From an uncultured Burkholderiales bacterium (GTDB lineage: Bacteria > Pseudomonadota > Gammaproteobacteria > Burkholderiales > Burkholderiaceae_C): a DNA stretch of 64,000 nt. A model generated the notes under the pieces. The model was not told where the DNA came from and made no database searches. It saw only the letters and a program-made list of their open reading frames with translations. The stretch lies in contig CAIQBO010000004.1 of NCBI GenBank assembly GCA_903870145.1, positions 22,816 through 86,815 on the forward strand, read 5' to 3'. Shown here piece by piece: positions 58,412-64,000 of this stretch (positions are counted from its first letter, which is position 1; each line of letters starts with the position of its first letter). Both the position numbers and the translations under genes were made by a program.

Positions 58412-59485
58412 TTAGAAAGCGTGCTTCACACCAAACTCGTAGCCGGTAGAAGAAGCGTTAGCAGCTGTCGTAGAACCGTTCAAAGCAACAGCAGAACCGC
58501 CGCTGTTAGCCAAGCGTGCGTATGTTGTGTACAGGTCTGTACGCTTGCTCAAAGGCATCACGAAACCCAGCGCAGTTTGCTTGGCTTCAACAGCACCAGT
58601 TTTTCTGTCAGACATGGAGATGCGGAAAGTACCGCCAGCCATTGGCACCAAAGCACCAATCACGCTGCCTTTGGTGTCAGAAGCGCCAGTGTTCTTAGTG
58701 AGGTTGGACTGAGCCATCAACTTGGCAACACCCAGGTCGTAAGAACCTGCGAAGTTGGAAGTCTTGTTGGAAGTCGAAGCCGCTGTAGAAGCACTTGTGT
58801 TCACTGTGCTGGTGGCATAAGCCAAGCTCAAAGCGCCTTGGTCATATGTGAAGCGGATGCCATTGCCGTCGCCATTTTGGGCAGCAGTAGAAGCGTTTTC
58901 GCCCATGTAGGTTTGTGCCCAGATTTTGAAGCCGCTGATGGAAGGCGACAACCAACCAATGCTGTTGGAAGCACGAACGCCAACGTTACCACCGCTGAAG
59001 GCGGCAATGGTTGTGCCGACACCGTTTGTGCCAAACGGATCGTATGCTGTCTCAGACCAGAACTGGGGCGTGTAGTCACGACCCAAACGCAACTCACCCA
59101 TGCTGCCTTCAAGGCTGACGGTAGAACGGCGATTGAAAGTCAAGCCTTGGTTACGGGCATTGATAGCAGAGTTTTTGCCATCTGCAGAATTCCAAGCAGG
59201 CAACGATTGGTTGTTGTTGCTGGTACCAGCGCCAGAGCCGTCGTCGTTGTTGACGCCAGCTTCGAGCCAGAAGGAGGCTTTCATGCCACCGCCGAGGTCT
59301 TCAACACCGCGGAAACCCAAACGGCTAGAGTTGTAGCCAGAGTTGCGCAGTTGTGTTTTGTTGCTGAGGGAGCCTTTGCCTACTGCATAGCCCGCGTCAA
59401 CGATACCAAACAATGTGACAGAAGATTGAGCCATGGCGGCGCCAGAAGCAGCCAACACAGCCAGTGCAATCAGGGATTTTTTCAT
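58412..59485 (-). CDS. Outer-membrane porin (Burkholderiales general porin, Porin_4)
   Basis: 357-residue outer-membrane beta-barrel precursor. Signal peptide MKKSLIALAVLAASGAAMAQ, then SSVTLFGIVDAGYAVGK, RLGFRGVEDLGGGMKASFWLE (typical porin strands), GELRLGRDYTPQFW (constriction-loop region), and a C-terminal Phe (GYEFGVKHAF) needed for BAM assembly. Start 59485 follows GGAGAACTTCTCAA. Single gene; terminator downstream. Confidence 0.95.
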   Translation of the reverse strand: MKKSLIALAVLAASGAAMAQSSVTLFGIVDAGYAVGKGSLSNKTQLRNSGYNSSRLGFRGVEDLGGGMKASFWLEAGVNNDDGSGAGTSNNNQSLPAWNSADGKNSAINARNQGLTFNRRSTVSLEGSMGELRLGRDYTPQFWSETAYDPFGTNGVGTTIAAFSGGNVGVRASNSIGWLSPSISGFKIWAQTYMGENASTAAQNGDGNGIRFTYDQGALSLAYATSTVNTSASTAASTSNKTSNFAGSYDLGVAKLMAQSNLTKNTGASDTKGSVIGALVPMAGGTFRISMSDRKTGAVEAKQTALGFVMPLSKRTDLYTTYARLANSGGSAVALNGSTTAANASSTGYEFGVKHAF

Positions 59486-59528
59486 TTGAGAAGTTCTCCA
59501 AGGTTTAACAAGGGCCCCAGTTCTAGTG

Positions 59529-59544
59529 TTTGCACAATTGCAAA
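59529..59544. promoter_or_regulatory. Small dyad upstream of the porin gene
   Basis: TTTGCA-CAAT-TGCAAA, perfect 6-bp arms, 44 bases before the porin start. It could be an operator or part of the leader; no match to a named site is claimed. Confidence 0.3.
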
Positions 59545-59706
59545 GCACCTTCACCCTGAGCCAACCTCCGATAGGGAAGTTGGGTCTATTGAACCAGAGG
59601 CCAAGCCCATCCACAAAGAAAACCTGCATTCAGATGGGTTTTATGTTGTTCGCTTGCAACAAGTCCGCCCTGCAGCGGGCCATAAACCCTGCGCTACACT
59701 GCGCCC

Positions 59707-60339
59707 ATGCCCATTGACGCTCTGATTCACGCCACCGACAGCGCATTGCGCACCTTGTTTGCCAAGCCGCGTGCTGCCCGGGCCTGCCCTTTGCCCCCCG
59801 CAGACAGCGCCACCCGCGCCTTGAGCCACGCGGAGAAAGCGCTCTGTGCGGCCTTGATGCGAGTGAACCACGTGGGCGAGATTTGCGCGCAGGCGCTTTA
59901 TACGGGGCAGTCCTTGGCCTCTAGCAACCCCGCTTTGAAGCTTCAGCTTGAGGCTGCCTGCCGCGAGGAAACGGACCACTTGGCCTGGACTTCAGAGCGC
60001 CTAGAGCAACTGGGCAGCCACCCATCGCTCTTGAACCCCCTGTGGTACGCCGGCGCCTTCGCCATTGGCTTTGGCGCAGGCAAATTGGGGGGTGACAAGC
60101 TCAGCCTTGGCTTTGTGGTGGAAACCGAGCGCCAAGTCGAGGCGCATTTGGCCGGGCACATGGACCAACTCCCCGCCCACGACCTGGCCTCCAGAGCCAT
60201 CGTGGCGCAAATGAAAGCCGATGAAGTGGCCCACGCCCGTATGGCCGAGCGCGCCGGTGCTGTGGTGCTGCCAGAGCCTGTTCAACAGGCCATGCGCCTG
60301 GCCGCCAAGGTGATGACCACCGTGGCGCATCGGGTTTAA
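59707..60339 (+). CDS. coq7: Coq7, 2-nonaprenyl-3-methyl-6-methoxy-1,4-benzoquinol hydroxylase
   Basis: Di-iron monooxygenase of ubiquinone synthesis, attached to the membrane. It has 210 residues. The iron ligands are visible in [42 protein letters not shown] and [13 protein letters not shown]. Length is typical for the betaproteobacterial form. It is divergent from the porin and faces the OsmC gene tail to tail with 16 bases between. Confidence 0.97.
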   Translation: MPIDALIHATDSALRTLFAKPRAARACPLPPADSATRALSHAEKALCAALMRVNHVGEICAQALYTGQSLASSNPALKLQLEAACREETDHLAWTSERLEQLGSHPSLLNPLWYAGAFAIGFGAGKLGGDKLSLGFVVETERQVEAHLAGHMDQLPAHDLASRAIVAQMKADEVAHARMAERAGAVVLPEPVQQAMRLAAKVMTTVAHRV

Positions 60340-60355
60340 GCGCTTTTTTGACGGC

Positions 60356-60805
60356 TCAAACCTCCAGCACCTCCACGCTGGTGGTGATCTGAGCGGTTTT
60401 TCCCAGCATGATGCTGGCCGAGCAGTATTTCTCATGGCTCATGGCTACGGCGCGCTCTACGGCGGCTTGGGAAATGGCCTTGCCCGTTACCGTGAAGTGC
60501 ATGTGGATTTGGGTGAACACCTTGGGGTCGACTTGGGCGCGCTCAGTTGTGAGCTTGACGCTGCAGCCGCGCACATCGTGACGCCCGCGTTTCAAAATCA
60601 AAACCACGTCATAAGCCGTGCAAGCACCGGTGCCTGCCAAGACGGTTTCCATGGGCCTGGGCGCTAAATTTTGGCCGCCGTTTTCGGGTTTGATGGCATC
60701 GGGCGCGCCGTCCATCATCAAAACATGGCCGCTGCCCGTTTCAGCCATAAAACCCATGCCGGAGCGGGTGCCGGCGCCGCCGGTCCAACTGACTGTGCAA
60801 TCCAT
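60356..60805 (-). CDS. OsmC family protein
   Basis: 149-residue OsmC/Ohr-fold protein, likely a thiol-dependent peroxidase or related. The family Cys positions are C62 in LAGTGACTAYDVVLIL and C128 in HEKYCSASIMLGKTA. These resemble the YhfA-type OsmC subgroup. The start at 60805 (MDCTVSWTGG) was chosen; the frame is open to 61258 but only because the sequence upstream has no stop. Confidence 0.9.
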   Translation of the reverse strand: MDCTVSWTGGAGTRSGMGFMAETGSGHVLMMDGAPDAIKPENGGQNLAPRPMETVLAGTGACTAYDVVLILKRGRHDVRGCSVKLTTERAQVDPKVFTQIHMHFTVTGKAISQAAVERAVAMSHEKYCSASIMLGKTAQITTSVEVLEV

Positions 60806-60914
60806 AGTGCTTGTCTTTCGTGTGTCATTCAATTTGAAGGGAAGCTCTGATCGTAAAGCCTGCGCAATCCATTGAAATAAATACAAGAAATTGGAAGAAA
60901 AAGCAGAAAAACTA

Positions 60915-60942
60915 TTGCACTGCAGCATTTTCTCTGTAGAAT
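60915..60942 (+). promoter_or_regulatory. Strong-looking promoter before the candidate small RNA
   Basis: TTGCAC (60915-60920), 16-base spacer, TAGAAT (60937-60942). Transcription would start near 60949. Confidence 0.6.
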
Positions 60943-60948
60943 TTGGAA

Positions 60949-61038
60949 CAGTCGTGCTTTTTTGTGCGAATTGATTGTCTCCTCCACCCTCTGAAAAGGT
61001 GGATTTGCCCCGAGTCGCAAGACTCGGGGCATTTTTTT
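60949..61038 (+). ncRNA. Candidate small RNA of about 90 nt, or leader of ilvA
   Basis: Intergenic region between the OsmC and ilvA genes. After the promoter at 60915-60942 come a CUCCUCC word (60979-60985) complementary to Shine-Dalgarno sequences, and a hairpin TCCACC-N9-GGTGGA (60983-61003). A perfect terminator with ten-base arms and a GCAA loop follows (61007-61030), then seven T. I see no leader peptide and no strong alternative pairing that would break the terminator, so a stand-alone RNA is favoured. The terminator ends only 19 bases before the ilvA start, so attenuation of ilvA cannot be excluded. Confidence 0.6.
61007..61038 (+). terminator. Perfect rho-independent terminator before ilvA
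   Basis: GCCCCGAGTC-GCAA-GACTCGGGGC followed by A and seven T. Ten-base stem, GNRA-type loop. Confidence 0.92.
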
Positions 61039-61057
61039 GGCCGGCTATCATTCGGGC

Positions 61058-62605
61058 ATGACCGCGAAAAATCTCAAGCCAGCCGATTACCTGAAAAAAA
61101 TACTCAATGCCCGCGTCTATGACGTGGCCACCGAGTCGGCGCTGGAACCCGCCAAAAACCTCAGCCGCCGATTGCACAACAAAGTGCTGCTCAAGCGCGA
61201 GGATCAGCAGCCCGTGTTCAGCTTCAAGCTGCGTGGGGCCTACAACAAGATGGCGCATTTAACGCCTGCGCAACTGCAGCGCGGCGTGATTTGCGCCTCT
61301 GCGGGTAACCACGCGCAAGGCGTGGCTTTGGGTGCGCACAAACTGGGCTGCCGCGCAGTCATTGTGATGCCCACCACCACGCCGCAAGTCAAAATCGATG
61401 CCGTCAAAGCTTTGGGCGGCGAAGTTGTTTTAAAAGGGGACAGTTACTCCGATGCGCACCAGCACGCAGTGGCGCTGGAGAAAAAATTGGGCATGACCTT
61501 TGTGCACCCGTTTGATGACCCCGATGTGATCGCTGGCCAAGGCACGATTGCCATGGAAATGCTGCGCCAACACCAAGGCCCTTTAGACGCCGTGTTTGTG
61601 GCCATTGGGGGCGGCGGCTTGATATCGGGTGTGGCCAATTACATCAAGGCCGTGCGGCCCGAGATCAAAGTCATTGGCGTGCAAATGAACGACTCCAAAG
61701 CCATGATCGAGTCCATCCAAGCCAACAAACGCGTGATCTTGAAAGATGTGGGCTTGTTCTCGGATGGCACCGCTGTGAAGTTGGTGGGCGAGGAAACTTT
61801 CCGCGTGGCGCGCGGCTTGGTGGACGAGTTCATGACGGTGGACACCGACGCCGTGTGCGCCGCCATCAAAGATGTGTTTGTGGACACCCGCTCGATCGTC
61901 GAGCCCGCGGGCGCGCTGGCAGTGGCCGCCATCAAACAGTATGTGGCCAAACACAGAACCAAGGGCCAAACCTATGCCGCCATTTTGTGCGGCGCCAACA
62001 TGAATTTTGACCGCTTGCGCTTTGTGGCCGAGCGTGCAGAAGTGGGCGAAGAGCGCGAAGCCTTGCTGGCGGTGACGATCCCTGAAGAGCGCGGCAGTTT
62101 CAAACGTTTTTGCGAGCTGATTGGCGCCCTGCCAGGCAGCGCGCGCAACGTGACCGAGTTCAATTACCGCATCAGCGATGCGGCCAAAGCGCATGTGTTT
62201 GTGGGCCTGACCACGCAGGGCGCGGGCGAGAGTTTGAAGATCGCCAACAACTTCAAGAAAAACGGCTTTGAAACGCTCGACTTGACGCACGATGAGTTGG
62301 CCAAAGAGCACATTCGCCACATGGTGGGCGGACATTCGGCGCTGGCGCAAAACGAGCGTTTGATGCGTTTTGTTTTTCCTGAAAGGCCAGGTGCATTGAT
62401 GAAGTTTTTAAGTTTGATGCGCCCGGGCTGGAACATCAGTTTGTTTCACTACCGTAACCAAGGCGCCGACTACGGCCGCATTTTGGTGGGCTTGCAAGTG
62501 CCCGCCAAAGATGACAAGGCGTTTGACAAATTTTTAGACACATTGGGCTACCCGCATGTGGAAGAAACCCACAACCCGGTGTACCGATTGTTTTTGCAGC
62601 AGTAG
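61058..62605 (+). CDS. ilvA: IlvA, threonine ammonia-lyase (biosynthetic)
   Basis: Deaminates threonine to 2-oxobutanoate, the first step of isoleucine synthesis. 515 residues: PLP domain with K57 in FSFKLRGAYNKM and the phosphate loop GGGGLISGVANYIKA, and two C-terminal ACT-like regulatory domains (from about residue 335: LLAVTIPEERGSFKRFCELIG, and about 432: FVFPERPGALMKFLSLM). The presence of both regulatory parts predicts feedback inhibition by isoleucine. Shine-Dalgarno before the ATG is weak. Confidence 0.97.
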   Translation: MTAKNLKPADYLKKILNARVYDVATESALEPAKNLSRRLHNKVLLKREDQQPVFSFKLRGAYNKMAHLTPAQLQRGVICASAGNHAQGVALGAHKLGCRAVIVMPTTTPQVKIDAVKALGGEVVLKGDSYSDAHQHAVALEKKLGMTFVHPFDDPDVIAGQGTIAMEMLRQHQGPLDAVFVAIGGGGLISGVANYIKAVRPEIKVIGVQMNDSKAMIESIQANKRVILKDVGLFSDGTAVKLVGEETFRVARGLVDEFMTVDTDAVCAAIKDVFVDTRSIVEPAGALAVAAIKQYVAKHRTKGQTYAAILCGANMNFDRLRFVAERAEVGEEREALLAVTIPEERGSFKRFCELIGALPGSARNVTEFNYRISDAAKAHVFVGLTTQGAGESLKIANNFKKNGFETLDLTHDELAKEHIRHMVGGHSALAQNERLMRFVFPERPGALMKFLSLMRPGWNISLFHYRNQGADYGRILVGLQVPAKDDKAFDKFLDTLGYPHVEETHNPVYRLFLQQ

Positions 62606-62623
62606 GGTGGAGTGGGCCCACCC
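62605..62623 (+). other. Hairpin at the ilvA stop codon
   Basis: GGGTGG-N7-CCACCC directly after the ilvA coding end, without T-tract. May slow exonucleases or aid termination. Confidence 0.3.
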
Positions 62624-62640
62624 AAGCTGCGTAAAGCCCT

Positions 62641-63120
62641 TTATTCGGGCTGCGCCGGCAGTTGAAGGGTGACGGAAGGGGTCTCCTGCATGGAGGGCGC
62701 TAAACGCGCTAAACGGCGCTCTACCGAATGCAAAACCCAGCCGGGCAGCACTGTTTGGCCCAGTTTGAAGGCTCTGGGGACTTGGCCGTCCACCCCAATC
62801 AGCGCGCTGCCCCGCCCTGAGGTGCCTGCCACCACACCGAACAAGACCCACTGGTGCGAAGTCTGCGCAGGGCTTGCGGCGGCGCCGCTGGCCGTTGGGG
62901 CTGGTGCGCCTAGGGCCTGCGCCACCATGCTTTTTTCCAGCGTCAGGGCGCTGGCATTGGACGGCGCTGTCAAAGCTGTGGGCACATTGGCGGGCGGGCT
63001 GGTTTGCCCTTGCCAGCGCATGGCCCAATAAACGCCTGCAAACGCAGCCAATGCCCACATGGCAAAGGCCATGAGCGCCGGGAAGATTGGACGGGCAGGG
63101 CTTCGCAAAGCTTGAATCAT
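62641..63120 (-). CDS. gspC: GspC, type II secretion inner-membrane protein C
   Basis: 159-residue bitopic protein linking the inner-membrane platform to the GspD secretin. It has a short cytosolic start, a membrane helix (about residues 14-35), a Pro/Ala/Ser-rich linker, and an HR domain (WVLFGVVAGTSGRGSALIGVDGQVPRAFKLGQTVLPGWVLHSV). The PDZ or coiled-coil domain of the long forms is absent. The ATG at 63120 was chosen over a TTG at 63141. Divergent from gspG. Confidence 0.88.
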   Translation of the reverse strand: MIQALRSPARPIFPALMAFAMWALAAFAGVYWAMRWQGQTSPPANVPTALTAPSNASALTLEKSMVAQALGAPAPTASGAAASPAQTSHQWVLFGVVAGTSGRGSALIGVDGQVPRAFKLGQTVLPGWVLHSVERRLARLAPSMQETPSVTLQLPAQPE

Positions 63121-63171
63121 GGGGGAGATTATGATGGACAAATGTTTTCACTTGCACAGGGCAGGATCGCC

Positions 63172-63600
63172 ATGAATTTAGAAAAAAAGCGAACAGAGCG
63201 CGGCTTTACTTTGATTGAGTTGATGGTGGTGCTGGCCATCATTGGCATTTTGGCGGCGCTGGTGGTGCCCAATGTGCTGGGCCGCGCAGACGACGCGCGG
63301 GTGACGGCCGCGCGAACCGACGTAGGCAATTTGATGCAAGCTTTGAAACTCTACAAATTGGACAACCAACGCTTTCCAACCGGCGAGCAAGGTCTGCAGG
63401 CCTTGGTGGCCCGGCCCAGCATCGAGCCTGTGCCTGGCAATTGGAAATCGTATTTGGACAAGCTGCCTGCCGACCCCTGGGGGCGGCCCTATCAATTTCT
63501 CAACCCCGGCCTCAAAGGCGAGGTGGATGTGATGTCCTTCGGGGCGGACGGGCAGTCCGGTGGTGAGGGCGCAAATGCCGACATCGGCAGCTGGCAATAA
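63172..63600 (+). CDS. gspG: GspG, major pseudopilin of type II secretion
   Basis: 142-residue prepilin. Leader MNLEKKRTERG is cut before F12, giving N-methyl-Phe and FTLIELMVVLAIIGILAALVV with the conserved E5. The calcium-binding C-terminal part includes DPWGRPYQF and FGADGQSGGEG. An in-frame start at 63142 would lengthen the leader by ten residues. Followed by gspH with overlap. Confidence 0.97.
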   Translation: MNLEKKRTERGFTLIELMVVLAIIGILAALVVPNVLGRADDARVTAARTDVGNLMQALKLYKLDNQRFPTGEQGLQALVARPSIEPVPGNWKSYLDKLPADPWGRPYQFLNPGLKGEVDVMSFGADGQSGGEGANADIGSWQ

Positions 63601-64000
63601 GGCCTTTGCCGCCTTTACCGCGTTGCTGCCTGTTTCAGTGCGTCAACCAGGCCGGCCTGCGCTTGGCTTTACGCTGATTGAATTGTTGGTGGTCTTGGCC
63701 TTGATTGCGATTGGCACTGCTGCAGTCAGCTTGAGTTTTCGCGACAGCTCGCAAACCGCGTTAGAGCGTGAAGCACATCGATTGGCCGCATTGCTCGAGT
63801 CGGCACGGGCTCGCTCTCGGGCCAGTGGCATGCCTGTGCAGTGGCGCGCGCAAGGCGAGGGTTTTGTGTTTGACGGTTTGCCGCCCAACACCTTGCCAAG
63901 CCAATGGTTAAGCTCTGGCATTCAAGTGGTGCCATGGCCGCCTTCAGGCAACGCATTGCCTGCGCTGATGCTGGGGCCCGACCCGATCATTGGCGCGCAA
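63575..64000 (+). CDS. gspH: GspH, minor pseudopilin, cut by window edge
   Basis: I read 142 codons without a stop to the right edge. The frame starts at an ATG 26 bases inside gspG and has a 31-residue leader before the cleavage site at GFTLIELLVVLALIAIG. E5 (in TLIEL) is conserved. The following DSSQTALEREAHRLAALLESARARS is typical of GspH. The 3' part is outside the window; gspI-K presumably follow. Confidence 0.85.
   Translation, partial: MPTSAAGNKAFAAFTALLPVSVRQPGRPALGFTLIELLVVLALIAIGTAAVSLSFRDSSQTALEREAHRLAALLESARARSRASGMPVQWRAQGEGFVFDGLPPNTLPSQWLSSGIQVVPWPPSGNALPALMLGPDPIIGAQ

Noticed and set aside
59606..59638. CCCATC/GATGGG pair before coq7 as a terminator
   Set aside because: Six-base arms around a 21-base loop; likely chance, although a few T follow.
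58421..59725. 434-codon open frame antisense to the porin
   Set aside because: Cys/Ala/Val-rich shadow of a strongly biased gene; no domain and no own ribosome site.
62635..62651. AGCCC-N7-GGGCT hairpin at the gspC stop as a terminator
   Set aside because: Five-base stem without a T-tract, overlapping coding sequence; too weak to support.

Overview
The window looks like a chromosomal segment of a betaproteobacterium of the order Burkholderiales, family Comamonadaceae, probably close to Limnohabitans, Rhodoferax or Polaromonas. This rests on protein character and gene order: mlaFEDACB-ibaG-murA-hisGDCBHA, pilMNOPQ-aroK-aroB-dgt, cyaY/lptM-lysA, msrPQ, Bug-type TctC receptors, a Burkholderiales-type porin, and gspC divergent from gspGH. 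The assignment is inferred from recalled families, not from a database search. Nearly all sequence is coding, no gap exceeds about 260 bases, and I see no tRNA, rRNA or CRISPR array.

Layout. 1-13000 (minus strand) is one dense run: the Mla phospholipid-transport operon, an ABC-2 exporter pair, ibaG, murA, hisGDCBHA and a truncated hexose-6-phosphate mutarotase at the left edge. 13095-19303 holds gltBD. 19371-20230 is a small element with imperfect inverted ends and a REP-type (Y1/HUH) transposase, placed between gltB and a methyltransferase gene whose stop codon lies inside the element's right repeat. 20209-29694 (minus) carries a methyltransferase, a DUF1415 protein, an MFS carrier, dgt, aroB, aroK and a compact type IV pilus set in which PilO and PilP are fused. 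29874-37164 holds ponA, cyaY, lptM-lysA, msrPQ, a cytochrome c4 and engB. 37183-40312 holds two lipid A acyltransferase genes and metK. 40452-45348 holds two TctC receptors, a signal-less ModA-like protein and groESL with a CIRCE operator. 45460-51374 holds a membrane-cupredoxin fusion and the central-carbon genes pgi, tal, zwf and hexR. 51387-58203 (minus) is a peptide-type ABC importer with an M20 amidohydrolase inside it. 58412-64000 holds a porin, coq7, an OsmC protein, a candidate small RNA, ilvA, gspC, gspG and the start of gspH.

How the genes work together. Envelope maintenance dominates: lipid transport (Mla), peptidoglycan (MurA, PBP1A), lipid A acylation, a porin, type IV pilus and type II secretion. 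The rest is amino-acid and central metabolism (His, Glu, chorismate, Lys, Met/SAM, Ile) and a glucose-6-phosphate branch (Pgi, Tal, Zwf) next to its likely regulator HexR. Four-base start/stop overlaps occur at about 17 junctions, the mark of a compact genome with translational coupling.

The least explained signals are: the small transcript unit with a CUCCUCC motif at 60915-61038; the PilO-PilP fusion; the membrane-cupredoxin fusion; the cytoplasmic ModA-like gene in a TctC operon; the 21-bp tandem repeat between gltD and mlaF; and the dyad between tal and zwf. I found no clear defence island, toxin system or biosynthetic cluster.
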